From Nonlabens dokdonensis (lineage in GTDB: Bacteria > Bacteroidota > Bacteroidia > Flavobacteriales > Flavobacteriaceae): a stretch of DNA of 64,000 nucleotides. Positions within the stretch are counted from its first letter, which is position 1. Each line of letters opens with the position of its first letter. Location of the stretch: positions 1-64,000 of the forward strand of contig NZ_MAAX01000128.1 in NCBI RefSeq assembly GCF_002162835.1. Direction: 5' to 3'. Both the position numbers and the translations under genes were made by a program. Shown piece by piece: positions 40,197-50,492 of this stretch. The notes beneath the pieces were generated by a model, which ran no database searches, had not been told where the DNA came from, and worked only from the letters and a program-made list of their open reading frames with translations.

Positions 40197-41753
40197 TTAA
40201 TTTGTTTTTATTAAGTCATCTATATAAATAGTCTCCGGAGCAGAAGTTGCTTGCAACGGATCAAAGAAGATGACTACATTTCTTAAATCGTCCATTGTAT
40301 TACCTGTAAAACCTGTGAAAGTTAACTCTTCCCATCCGTTTGCTACTGTCGTAGTTACATTTGTAACCTCTTGAAATAATCCACCATTACCTATGCGTTC
40401 TACCTTGAGCCAAACCGGTAAACCTGCTCGAGGCGAATATACTTTCAAGGTAAATGATGTGGTTGCATTAAAAACCACTGGTTGATCTAATACAATTGCC
40501 ACTAAAGCAAAGTTGTTAGGTCCAGTTGCATTTCTATCAAATTGCAACACTGTACTTGAACTATTAACTGGGTCTGGCGTAGCATTAGGAACTATAGCAA
40601 AACTACCGTTATTAGTCCCGATGTTGTAGACTCTATTTGAGTCTTCAAAATCGAGAGGTAAAAGTATAGGCGCACCTTCTGCCAATTCAATATCGTCAAA
40701 ATAATTTGTATCTCCAGTAGGAGCTCCACCTAAATCAAAAAACACAACGAAGCGACTGAATGGTTGGGTAGTATCTAATCCTGCAGTGTTAAAAAACAAG
40801 GTTTCCCACTCATTTGATACTGTAGTAAACGCTTCATAATCTGCAGATGCGATAGAGCCGTCTGCATTTTCTAACTTGATAGTCACTTTAGTTCCGACTG
40901 GCATCGGAGACCAAGTTTTCATTCTAATATTTTGCGGTCCAGCAAAATCTATAGGTCCACCTAGCGGCACTACAACTCCTCCAAAGGTTTGTGTTCCTGT
41001 TTTTTGAATACTTACTACGCGAGAACTATTGTTACCTACACTCACATCGGGATTACTTATAATAGACACTGCAGATTCAAATCCTATAAGATTATAATTT
41101 AAAGTAGTCGATTCAAAGTCTAATGGTAAAACAACTGGATCTTCAATCATAACAACTTCAGTGGTCTCAGTAGTAGCAGCACCACCGCTCAAAGCTGTTA
41201 CGGTAACTGTATAAGCACCAGTATTAGAATATTCATAATCTACTGTATCGCCTTCCATAAAAGTTACTGGAGCAAGTAAGGGATCTTCGCCAAATGCTAC
41301 TTCAAAGGAGGTTTCAAAATCTGCAGTAGCACTAACTGAAATTCCAAAATTAGATGCAGCACTTTCTGTTATAGTAACTGCTAAATTTTCTGGAGCTCTA
41401 AAAGAAACATCTAAATTCTTTATAAGCTCAGCGGTATCTCCATTCAGGTTAAAGGCAACAATTCTAATAGGATAACTACCTTCAGGATAAGCACGCTCTG
41501 CATTTTCTCCTAAAGCTAGCACCTCAGATTCTCCGGATCCATCAGCAAAAAACACTTCAAAACTACTAACATTTGTTCCTGAAGGTGAAATAGTAACTAC
41601 CCCTGAATTATCTTGTGTAATATTAAACAGCACATCAAGATTAGACGGAGCCTCAATACCGGCGCCTAAGTCCGTATCTTCATCACTTTCACAACCTGAT
41701 AATGACACAAATACTACCATTATACTGACAAACAAAAATTTTAAATTTTTCAT
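40197..41753 (-). CDS. SusE/F-position outer-surface lipoprotein with PKD-like and carbohydrate-binding-like domains
   Basis: Lipobox LSGCESDEDTD; duplicated LPLDFE...YFDDIELAEG/YIDDLIKTN modules; downstream of susCD. Confidence 0.8.
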   Translation of the reverse strand: MKNLKFLFVSIMVVFVSLSGCESDEDTDLGAGIEAPSNLDVLFNITQDNSGVVTISPSGTNVSSFEVFFADGSGESEVLALGENAERAYPEGSYPIRIVAFNLNGDTAELIKNLDVSFRAPENLAVTITESAASNFGISVSATADFETSFEVAFGEDPLLAPVTFMEGDTVDYEYSNTGAYTVTVTALSGGAATTETTEVVMIEDPVVLPLDFESTTLNYNLIGFESAVSIISNPDVSVGNNSSRVVSIQKTGTQTFGGVVVPLGGPIDFAGPQNIRMKTWSPMPVGTKVTIKLENADGSIASADYEAFTTVSNEWETLFFNTAGLDTTQPFSRFVVFFDLGGAPTGDTNYFDDIELAEGAPILLPLDFEDSNRVYNIGTNNGSFAIVPNATPDPVNSSSTVLQFDRNATGPNNFALVAIVLDQPVVFNATTSFTLKVYSPRAGLPVWLKVERIGNGGLFQEVTNVTTTVANGWEELTFTGFTGNTMDDLRNVVIFFDPLQATSAPETIYIDDLIKTN

Positions 41754-41767
41754 CTCAATTCGTATTA

Positions 41768-43225
41768 TTAATAATTAGGATTTTGTGCCCATCTATTTCC
41801 AGAAAGAAGTATTTCTTCTAATGGGATAGGAAAAACCTCATGTTTACCTGCAACAAAGCCATCAATTTGTGCAGCTGCACGTCCAGTTCTTACCAGATCA
41901 AAAAAGTGATGTCCTTCACCTACAAGTTCTAATCTACGCTCTAAAAATATGGCATCACCCAGTGCAACTCCAGAAAGTTGAACATCTGGTAGATTTACTC
42001 TAGTACGTACTGTATTTAAATAAGTTCTAGCCTGACCGTCGCCTAAATTGCCACTATTGTAGGCTTCGGCAGCCATTAAGTAAACATCAGCTAGTCTAAT
42101 AGCTCGGTAATTATTAGGGTTTGTAAGGTTAGCATCTCCTGTATTTAAGTCACCTTGTCTTGCTATATATTTTCTATTATAAAATCCAGTATGTTCAAAT
42201 CCTATACTGAAAGTTGCTCCGTTTGCAGCAGCAAAAGTATCAATGTCTAGTATTGCTACATCTCTCCTTGGGTCTGCAGCATCAAAAAGATCGAACACTT
42301 CTTGAGTTGGAACATTAAAACTAAACCCAGATTCAAATTCTGGACCATCATAGTTTCTTATTCCATTAAATCCTACTGCGACATTTCCTTCACTACACTG
42401 TAAACAACCAAAACCGGCTCCTTCTAGATCTGAATATTGAATTTCAAATACCGACTCAGAATTATTTTCATTATCATTTTCAAAAATGGTTGAATAGTCA
42501 GTAACAAGACTGTATTCATTTGATAAAATAAGGTCATCTAGCACATCAGCAGCCTCTAAATATTTTTCTTGAAACAAGTATACTTTACCTAATAAAGCCT
42601 GCGCACTTCCTTTAGTTGCTCTACCTACATCTGGTGTAGTGTACTCTAAATTATCTATTGCAAATATTAAATCTCTTTCGATCTGAGCGTAGACATCTGC
42701 TTTAGGCGTACGATCTATTTCAAATTGATCTCCAAACAAGAATCTTTGATCAACTACTAATGGCACATCTCCAAAAAACTTAACCAATTCAAAATAGTAA
42801 TATGCTCTTAGGAATCTCGTCTCACCTAATACCCTAGGCTTATCAGGAAAATCTGTTTTATCTTGAAATTCCATAATATAGTTTGCTCTATTTACACCTG
42901 CAAACATCCACCTCCAAATATCAGATAGCTGATCGTTTACCGGAGTGTGAATCATGTCATCGATTTGTTGAATCCCAATAACATCAGTAGCACTTTCTCC
43001 ACCGGCTAATGTATTATCAGAAGCAATTTCACCTAACATAACGTTTAAATAGCTAGATTGTAATAAGTCATATGCAGCAACTAAAGCGCTTTCATAATCT
43101 TCTTGCGAGTTAAAGAAGTTCTCTGAGTTAGGATCTTCACTTTCTATGTCTAAATACTCTTCACTGCAAGCATTAAAACCGATCGCAATGACGAATAATA
43201 AAATATATACTTTAAAAATTTTCAT
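41768..43225 (-). CDS. susD: RagB/SusD family nutrient uptake outer membrane protein
   Basis: NACSEEYLDIESEDPNSENFFNSQEDYESALVAAYDLL; RFLRAYYYFELVKFFGDVPLV. Confidence 0.95.
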   Translation of the reverse strand: MKIFKVYILLFVIAIGFNACSEEYLDIESEDPNSENFFNSQEDYESALVAAYDLLQSSYLNVMLGEIASDNTLAGGESATDVIGIQQIDDMIHTPVNDQLSDIWRWMFAGVNRANYIMEFQDKTDFPDKPRVLGETRFLRAYYYFELVKFFGDVPLVVDQRFLFGDQFEIDRTPKADVYAQIERDLIFAIDNLEYTTPDVGRATKGSAQALLGKVYLFQEKYLEAADVLDDLILSNEYSLVTDYSTIFENDNENNSESVFEIQYSDLEGAGFGCLQCSEGNVAVGFNGIRNYDGPEFESGFSFNVPTQEVFDLFDAADPRRDVAILDIDTFAAANGATFSIGFEHTGFYNRKYIARQGDLNTGDANLTNPNNYRAIRLADVYLMAAEAYNSGNLGDGQARTYLNTVRTRVNLPDVQLSGVALGDAIFLERRLELVGEGHHFFDLVRTGRAAAQIDGFVAGKHEVFPIPLEEILLSGNRWAQNPNY

Positions 43226-43237
43226 CTTGATTCTTTT

Positions 43238-46200
43238 TTAAAATTTAGCATTTATTCCTAATAAAAATGTTCTTGCCACTGGATAAAAACCATTATCTAT
43301 ACCACTAGCTAAAGGGTCTCCAGAGCTAGCGCTTGGGTCATAACCTTGGTATTTTGTCAAAGTAAAAGCATTGTTAACAGAGGCATATACTCTAAGACCA
43401 CTAAGCTTAAGATTATCTAAGGCGCTTTCATTTACGGTATATCCTAATTGCATGTTTTGAGCTCTTAAAAAAGAGGCATCTTCTACAAAAAAGTCTGAAA
43501 AAACTTGGTTTGCAGTGGCACCGGTAGTTACTCGAGGAAAAGAATTAGTACTTCCTGGACCAGTCCACCTATTGAGAACATTAGTAGTCAAATTTGTAAG
43601 AGGTTGATTACGCTCATAATTACGCACCATATCATTACCAATAGAAGCATACAAATAAGTTTGAAAATCCCAATTCTTATAATTTACACTAAGATTTAAT
43701 CCCATAGTATAATCCGGTAATGGATCTCCTAATTCCACACGATCATCCAAATTTATAGCTCCATCTCCATTTACATCTCTATATCTAAAATCACCAGGTT
43801 GCGCCTCAGCTCCTAGAGCAATCTGAGATGGATGGGCTGCAACTTCAGCCGCATTTTGAAAAATCCCATCAGTTTGATAGCCATAAAAATAGCCGATTGT
43901 GAAACCTTCTTCAAATCTTGTTATAGGAGGCTGTCCTACTCCAAAACCACCAGCTTCAATAAATCCGTTGTCATTATTTACAAAAAGCACTTCATTATCT
44001 AAGGTGGAAGCATTGAAACTTACATTAAAGCTTAAGTTATCTGTTAATTGATCAGCATATCCAACAGAAAACTCTAAACCTTTATTACGAATATCACCAC
44101 CATTTATAAATGGAGCGCTAGATCCAGGAGCTCCTGATCCTAATATTCCAGAAACTTGAGGAGCTAGCAATAGATCTTTTGTCTCCCTATTAAAATAATC
44201 TAAGGTTAGGTTTAATTTATTGGATAGAAATGCCATGTCTAACCCAATGTTTGTAGTATACTGCTCCTCCCACTTGATTTCAGGATTGCTTAGAGCTCCA
44301 CCAGCCGTACCATTAATAATTTGATCATTAAATACGTACTGACCTTCACCAGTGAGTAATGATACATATCCAAACGCCGGAATTCGATCATTACCTATCA
44401 CGCCGGCAGACGCTCTTACCTTAAGGAAATCTATAAAATTATTATCCTTAAGAAAAGATTCTTCACTTGCAATCCATCCTACACTCGCTGACGGGAAAAA
44501 ACCGAACTGATTTTCTGGTCCAAATATGGTACTACCATCTCTTCTCAACACACCAGAGAACAAATATTTCCCTTGATAATCATACTGCACTCTCAAGAAA
44601 TGAGAAAGTAGTCTTTGATCAAATCTACGCGCACCATTTTCATCTCCATTTATTACTCGATCTGCATCGGCTATACTTACTTCATTATAATCATTACTAA
44701 CATTTCCAAAACCGGTAAACCCATTAAAATCTCCTCTTGTCCTAAAAGCACTCATACCTAAAGTTGCCTCCAGATTATGCCTATCGTTAAATGTATTATC
44801 ATATTTTATAAATGCATCATAAGTATAATCACTAAAATAGTTTTCATAAGTAGAAAATACATTTTCAGTTAAGTTAAAAACCTTACCTGAACCATAAAAA
44901 GCTCTAGGATTAAAATTATTTCCATAGGCCTCAGAATAATTGGCTTGAATACGAGCTGTCGCTTCAAAGTGATCTAAAAAGGAATAAGTGAGTCCAAAGT
45001 TACCACTGATCTTTCCTACCTTATTTTTATTATATGTGTTCGCTAATTGTGCTTCTGGATTTATCACCTCATTACCTAACCCTTCTGCTAGACTGAATTC
45101 ACCAGTAGCATCTCTTACTGGAATGGTAGGAGCCATGTTTAAGGCATTAAATAATACAGATCCTAATCCACCGTCGTTAATACCTTTATTACTAGTGTAA
45201 GAATAAAGGAAACCAGTTTTCATCTCTAAGTTTTTAGTCCATTTATGGTCAAAATTTCCTCTCATCGTAAAACGATCAAAATCTGACTTTTGACCTCCTA
45301 CAATTCCGTCTTGAGCAAGTATTGCCATTCCTACTGCATACTTAGACTTTTCAGTTCCTCCTCTTACAGAAAAATCATTGTTAAGAATAAGTGCATCTTC
45401 AAAAACCTCATCTTGATAGTTTGTATTTGAAAGATTTGAAATATCAGTAAATGGAATAGCCTCTCCATTATTTGCAAAAGCCTCATTTTTAATTAAAGCA
45501 TATTGTTGGGCATTCAAACTAGGCAACTTTCTCGAAGTTTCTTGAAATCCACCCCAAGAGTTGAATTCTAATTGCAATGGTTGATTTTTACGCCCGCCTT
45601 TTGTAGTTATTATAACCACCCCATTTGCAGCTCGCACACCATAAATACCTGCTGTAGCATCTTTAAGAACTGAGATACTTTCAATATCTCCTGGATTTAT
45701 AACACTTAAATCCTCAATAATGTTGCCATCAACTAAAATTAAAGGTCTGTTATCACCATTTGTAGATATACCTCTTATTCTAATGTTTAAACCAGCACCA
45801 GGAGACCCAGATGAAGAGGTAACATTTACTCCAGGAACTTGTCCTTGAAGTGCTTGTTCTACACGAGTAGGTTTAAGATTTTCAATAACTTCACTGTCCA
45901 CAATACTAACAGCACCAGTAACCTCGCGTACGGCTTGAGTACCATATCCTATCACAACTACTTCTTCTAGAGCAGCAACATCTTCCTCCATCGTTATAGT
46001 GATAGGTTCAAAATTTACTACAGTGTATTCTTGAGCTACAGTACCTATAAAAGTAAACTTTAACACATCACCAGTAGAAGCCGCAATAGAGAACACTCCA
46101 TCAAAATCTGTTGTGGTAGCTGTTTTTGCATTCACGTTTTGAACGGTAACACCTAGCAATGTTTCACCTGTGGTTCCTTCAAGAACCTTTCCTGTTACAA

Positions 46201-46264
46201 TACCTTGTTGTGCATAACTTATAAAAGCCACAAAATAAAAAAGGAGTAAAGTAAATTTATTCAT
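43238..46264 (-). CDS. susC: SusC/RagA family TonB-linked outer membrane protein
   Basis: Carboxypeptidase-like domain; TGAVSIVDSEVIENLKPTRVEQALQGQVPGVNV; plug and barrel. Confidence 0.96.
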   Translation of the reverse strand: MNKFTLLLFYFVAFISYAQQGIVTGKVLEGTTGETLLGVTVQNVNAKTATTTDFDGVFSIAASTGDVLKFTFIGTVAQEYTVVNFEPITITMEEDVAALEEVVVIGYGTQAVREVTGAVSIVDSEVIENLKPTRVEQALQGQVPGVNVTSSSGSPGAGLNIRIRGISTNGDNRPLILVDGNIIEDLSVINPGDIESISVLKDATAGIYGVRAANGVVIITTKGGRKNQPLQLEFNSWGGFQETSRKLPSLNAQQYALIKNEAFANNGEAIPFTDISNLSNTNYQDEVFEDALILNNDFSVRGGTEKSKYAVGMAILAQDGIVGGQKSDFDRFTMRGNFDHKWTKNLEMKTGFLYSYTSNKGINDGGLGSVLFNALNMAPTIPVRDATGEFSLAEGLGNEVINPEAQLANTYNKNKVGKISGNFGLTYSFLDHFEATARIQANYSEAYGNNFNPRAFYGSGKVFNLTENVFSTYENYFSDYTYDAFIKYDNTFNDRHNLEATLGMSAFRTRGDFNGFTGFGNVSNDYNEVSIADADRVINGDENGARRFDQRLLSHFLRVQYDYQGKYLFSGVLRRDGSTIFGPENQFGFFPSASVGWIASEESFLKDNNFIDFLKVRASAGVIGNDRIPAFGYVSLLTGEGQYVFNDQIINGTAGGALSNPEIKWEEQYTTNIGLDMAFLSNKLNLTLDYFNRETKDLLLAPQVSGILGSGAPGSSAPFINGGDIRNKGLEFSVGYADQLTDNLSFNVSFNASTLDNEVLFVNNDNGFIEAGGFGVGQPPITRFEEGFTIGYFYGYQTDGIFQNAAEVAAHPSQIALGAEAQPGDFRYRDVNGDGAINLDDRVELGDPLPDYTMGLNLSVNYKNWDFQTYLYASIGNDMVRNYERNQPLTNLTTNVLNRWTGPGSTNSFPRVTTGATANQVFSDFFVEDASFLRAQNMQLGYTVNESALDNLKLSGLRVYASVNNAFTLTKYQGYDPSASSGDPLASGIDNGFYPVARTFLLGINAKF

Positions 46265-46300
46265 GAATATTAATTTAATTACAAATTATAGAAATCCTAC

Positions 46301-46312
46301 TACAACGTTGTA
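46301..46312. promoter_or_regulatory. Perfect 12-bp palindrome TACAACGTTGTA upstream of susC (candidate operator)
   Basis: 37 bp upstream of the susC start codon in the divergent intergenic region. Confidence 0.4.
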
Positions 46313-46594
46313 TGTTAACTTTATAATAAAACTATCTTGTAAAATTACAATACAATATTCTAAGCGTTGGTTTTTGTTTACTCAAAGAAAACACATCACA
46401 TTTAAATCACTCATTTACAATGAATAATATTTTTAAACTCTAAGTTTTTGATAGAAATGTTGTGGTTATGTATAGTTATTATAATCACGTAGTTACCTTA
46501 TCATTTGAGATAATATTTTAATAAACACCTAAAAAACTCTAATAGAAAATCTTAATCACGTTTCTAGAAAGAGGTGCATTTGCTTTGATTATCT

Positions 46595-46610
46595 CGCTTT
46601 CGCGAAAGTG
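46595..46610. repeat. CGCTTTCGCGAAAGTG (1 mismatch; divergent intergenic)
   Basis: One-base variant. Confidence 0.9.
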
Positions 46611-46702
46611 AAACAGTAATATAAGTAGGTTACAACCGTTACCTTGATACGAGAATTTTAATACTATTATTTGCACTAACAGTTCCTTTATTAGCAGCTG
46701 GC

Positions 46703-47413
46703 ATGACAGAAATCAAAACAATCCATGTTTATGTGGCTTTATGCGATAATGCTAATCAAGGAATAGCTCCAGTACCTGAAAAACTAGGTAATGGTCAGAA
46801 TCCTATTTATAATTTATATTGGGGAGCAGGTTATGGGGTAAAAACATACTTTCATAACAGTAATGACTGGAATGTTATTAAAGTTAGTAAAAATGTGGAT
46901 TTACTAATCTTAGAACGCATTCTATATAAACATAAGACCAGTAACACCTATATGCTAGCCGATGCATATGATGGGGCACAGATTGCGCAAACTACCATAG
47001 ATTTTCTAGAAGCGAGTGCAGGCCGCAATGGGTTTCAAATAGATTATGATGGTGAGCTACTCTGTTTTGGTGGAGATGCAAATTTGCTAAGCTATATAGG
47101 TCATAACGCTTTAATGAATTTTGAAGTTACTGGTGCATTTACTCCAGCTTCAACTAACAAAATAGAAACTATTATTCTAGCGTGCTACAGCAAGTACTAT
47201 TTTTCTAAAAAGCTCAAAGAAACTGGAGCTTATCCTCTGTTATGGACATCACATCTCATGGCTCCAGAAGCATATACACTTAAATATGCAATAGATGGGT
47301 GGATTAAAAAAGAAGATAATTATGCTGTGGCAGAGCGAGCAGCACAAGCCTATCATCAATATCAAGGTTGCCGTATAAATACAGCTAGAGAATTACTTGT
47401 CACAGGATTTTAA
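46703..47413 (+). CDS. Conserved hypothetical protein (N-terminus questionable)
   Basis: MTEIKTIHVYVALCDNANQGIAPVPEKLGNGQNPIYNLYWGAGYGVKTYF; in-frame hydrophobic extension upstream without canonical start. Confidence 0.75.
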   Translation: MTEIKTIHVYVALCDNANQGIAPVPEKLGNGQNPIYNLYWGAGYGVKTYFHNSNDWNVIKVSKNVDLLILERILYKHKTSNTYMLADAYDGAQIAQTTIDFLEASAGRNGFQIDYDGELLCFGGDANLLSYIGHNALMNFEVTGAFTPASTNKIETIILACYSKYYFSKKLKETGAYPLLWTSHLMAPEAYTLKYAIDGWIKKEDNYAVAERAAQAYHQYQGCRINTARELLVTGF

Positions 47414-47499
47414 TAAACTGTAAAAGTTTTTCTATCAAGTTATAGCTCTTATTCTTAAATTACACCTTTTCACTCGATTTTATTAGGGGAATATTTATC

Positions 47500-49107
47500 A
47501 TGAGTTTTAAAGAGCAAAAGCAATTTATTTATGCATTTACCATCATCGCTGCTGGCAGTATATTGTTCTTTATAAGCAAGCCCTACTTACCTAATAAAAT
47601 TTTCACCAAACAACTAAGCGCAAATAATATCATAGTAGACAGTCTCATGCTAGAAGCTATAGACATTGAAGAGGTTGAAGAAGAAAAGGAAGTAGTTCTA
47701 CAAGAAACACTAAATAAAGATAGCATTCATAAAACATCAGAAATTGATAAAACTATTACTCCTGATGATGAAAATAAAATTAAAACGGCCCATACCCATC
47801 CATTTTCATTTATAGACATAGGTAGTTTCAACCTAGATCTAACTCATGAAGTAGACTCGTTAGGAAAATACATCTTACCTAAACCTAAAAAACTTACCTC
47901 ATATAGCGGTAAAGAAAATCTTAAACACTTTTTTGAAAAGCTCTATGAACTAGAAAAATCTACAGAAGGTAATGTGCGTATTGCTTATTACGGCGACTCG
48001 ATGATTGATGGAGATTTAATAGTCCAAGATTTTAGGAGTGCGTTACAAACAAGATTTGGTGGTAGAGGTGTTGGTTTTGTACCCATAACTTCAGAGAGTG
48101 CACGATCTCGTTACTCGATAAAGCATTACACTAGCGGCAACTGGAACACTAAGAATTTTATGAAAGGTCGTGCAGACAGTATTCCTTATGGCATTAATGG
48201 AGCAGTTCATTTTTCTCAAGATTCTACAGCTGGAATCAAATTTTTAGCCAGTGGTATTAAAAACTCATATAATCTTAACTCGCCAAGGCTGTATTACGGT
48301 AAGGGAAATCCTAATGGTGTAATTCAAATTAAAATTGATAAGGACAGTATAAAGCAAACTATAAAGTTAAATGGAACAAGAAGTCTCAACACAGCTACAC
48401 TTACAAATAAAGATATAAAGAAAATCAAATTGGAATTTACTCAATCACAAGGCCTTCCTATTTATGGTGTTGATTTTTCTAACAATTCAGGAGTACATGT
48501 AGATGGGTTTTCTAAGCGCGGTAACTCTGGACTACCATTAAGCCTGCTTCATACTGCGCAAATGAAAGAATTTGATAAGACATTGGCTTACGACCTCATT
48601 ATATTACAATTCGGTGCAAATGTGCTCACAAGAAAATCTAAAAATTACACTTGGTATTCTAATCGCATGACCAAAGTGGTGGAACACTTAAAAGCTTCTT
48701 TTCCAGAAGCAGACATTCTTATTCTAGGTACTGCAGATAGAGGTACAAAAATGGAAAACCTTATAAAAACAGACAGTGGAGTCGTAAAATTATTGCGATC
48801 TCAACAAATTTATGCAGCAAACACTAACTCTGCTTTCATGAGCCTATTTCACCTTATGGGCGGTGCAAATACAGCACAAGTATGGAACGCACATAAATTC
48901 ATGAATAATGACTACACACATTTTAGTCCTCGAGGTTCGCAAAAAATAGGACGCATGATTTATAGAGATTTGATGGATGATTATGACGCTTTCGCGAAAG
49001 CGAGATCACAACAAAAAGAAGAAATAGAGCAGAATTTAAAAGAGGAACTTGCAGCACTACCAGTCAGCGATAGTCTAAAGGTCAAAAACGACAGCTTAAA
49101 AAATTAA
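47500..49107 (+). CDS. Membrane-anchored SGNH/GDSL-type hydrolase or acetyltransferase-like protein
   Basis: N-terminal TM; RIAYYGDSMIDGD; QFGANV; DYTHFSPRGSQKIGRMIYRDL. Confidence 0.83.
   Translation: MSFKEQKQFIYAFTIIAAGSILFFISKPYLPNKIFTKQLSANNIIVDSLMLEAIDIEEVEEEKEVVLQETLNKDSIHKTSEIDKTITPDDENKIKTAHTHPFSFIDIGSFNLDLTHEVDSLGKYILPKPKKLTSYSGKENLKHFFEKLYELEKSTEGNVRIAYYGDSMIDGDLIVQDFRSALQTRFGGRGVGFVPITSESARSRYSIKHYTSGNWNTKNFMKGRADSIPYGINGAVHFSQDSTAGIKFLASGIKNSYNLNSPRLYYGKGNPNGVIQIKIDKDSIKQTIKLNGTRSLNTATLTNKDIKKIKLEFTQSQGLPIYGVDFSNNSGVHVDGFSKRGNSGLPLSLLHTAQMKEFDKTLAYDLIILQFGANVLTRKSKNYTWYSNRMTKVVEHLKASFPEADILILGTADRGTKMENLIKTDSGVVKLLRSQQIYAANTNSAFMSLFHLMGGANTAQVWNAHKFMNNDYTHFSPRGSQKIGRMIYRDLMDDYDAFAKARSQQKEEIEQNLKEELAALPVSDSLKVKNDSLKN
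48987..49002. repeat. CGCTTTCGCGAAAGCG palindrome (exact; in SGNH gene, frame AFAKA)
   Basis: Exact match. Confidence 0.97.
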
Positions 49108-49115
49108 AACCATTC

Positions 49116-50492
49116 ATGATCAAAAGTTTTTTTATCCTTCTCATAAGCTCAATGACTACAGTTGCCTTTACGCAAGAAATTGCCGACCTACAAATCAACC
49201 CTTTGCTTGTAGATAGTAACTTTCAAGTTATCAAAAACGCCCAAGTTCTTGATGATTTTTATAAAAAAGCTGAAGAACTAGAAAGTGGTACCAGAGAAAA
49301 GTTAACTATAGTTCAAATAGGCGATTCTCATGTTCAAGGACCTTATTTTCCACAGTACATCAGACAAGGATTACAATCTAAATTTGGAAATGCAGGACGC
49401 GGCTTTGTTTTTCCCTATCGAGTTGCAGAAACTAATGGCGCAATTGACGTAAAATTTAAAACCAACAGCGAGTGGAAAGCGGTGCGTAATGTGAAAAGTG
49501 ATGGCAGCGATGACGTAGGCTTAAGTGGTATCAATCTAGAAACTACAGATACTAATTTCATATTAGAAATGAATTTAAGCGATTCATTAGAACCGGTTAA
49601 AGAAATACAAATCATATCGCAACATCCAGAACGCTTTAAAATTTGCACCAGCGACCAACCTCATCTTTTAGAACAAGTAACTGCAACTAAAACCTATAAA
49701 ATCAAGAGCGGTGATTATTTAGGTAAAATAGCGAGTAAATTTAATACGACGGTAAAGGCTATTCAACGAGCTAACGGTATGAAAAATACTCGCCTCAACG
49801 CAGGACAGTCTATTAAAATACCTACAGACGCATCTGAAAGTAAAAAAATAAACGATGAGGCGTTTACTAAGCTATCTACTAAAGATGGTACCACTTATCA
49901 AATTCCTGCTGGAACTACAAAATTGTATATAAAAGCTCGTGAAAAAGCGTCAAAGTATGTTTTAGACGGTTTACTCTTGAATACTGGCAAAAAAGGAATT
50001 CAATTTCACGCTATAGGAGTAAATGGAACCAAATTTAGTGACTACAATAAGTTTCCTCGATTTTTTGATCAGCTTGCTTCTTTAAATCCAGATCTTATCA
50101 TCATTTCGTTAGGTACCAATGAAAGTTTCTATGATAATTATACAGAGCAACAGCTTAAGAAAGACATGGATGTTTTTAATCGCGAGATGATCAAACGAGC
50201 TATGACAGGAAGCGTGTTGTTAACTTCTCCACCGCCATCGATGAAAAACCGCAAAAACATCAATTCTACAGCTACAGTTTATGCTTATGAAATGGGAGTT
50301 TTTGCAAATTTAAATTCGTGGGCATTTTATGACCTTCATGCTGTTTCTAAAACCAGCGCAGCAATGCCAGACTGGTACGCTGCAAAATTGACTTCTAGAG
50401 ACAAAATTCATTTTCTAGAAAAAGGCTATCAGTTACAAGCTCAATTGCTCTTGGAATCTTTACTTAACTCTTACAACGATTATAAAGAATGA
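49116..50492 (+). CDS. SGNH/GDSL-type protein with internal LysM domain
   Basis: IVQIGDSHVQG; LysM YKIKSGDYLGKIASKFNTTVKAIQRANGMKNTRLNAGQSIKIP; ISLGTNE; DKIHFLEKGYQ. Confidence 0.88.
   Translation: MIKSFFILLISSMTTVAFTQEIADLQINPLLVDSNFQVIKNAQVLDDFYKKAEELESGTREKLTIVQIGDSHVQGPYFPQYIRQGLQSKFGNAGRGFVFPYRVAETNGAIDVKFKTNSEWKAVRNVKSDGSDDVGLSGINLETTDTNFILEMNLSDSLEPVKEIQIISQHPERFKICTSDQPHLLEQVTATKTYKIKSGDYLGKIASKFNTTVKAIQRANGMKNTRLNAGQSIKIPTDASESKKINDEAFTKLSTKDGTTYQIPAGTTKLYIKAREKASKYVLDGLLLNTGKKGIQFHAIGVNGTKFSDYNKFPRFFDQLASLNPDLIIISLGTNESFYDNYTEQQLKKDMDVFNREMIKRAMTGSVLLTSPPPSMKNRKNINSTATVYAYEMGVFANLNSWAFYDLHAVSKTSAAMPDWYAAKLTSRDKIHFLEKGYQLQAQLLLESLLNSYNDYKE

Noticed and set aside
43238-46264. Possible frameshift/pseudogene in SusC
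   Set aside because: Single intact 1008-aa frame with plug and barrel and a normal C-terminus; no evidence of disruption.
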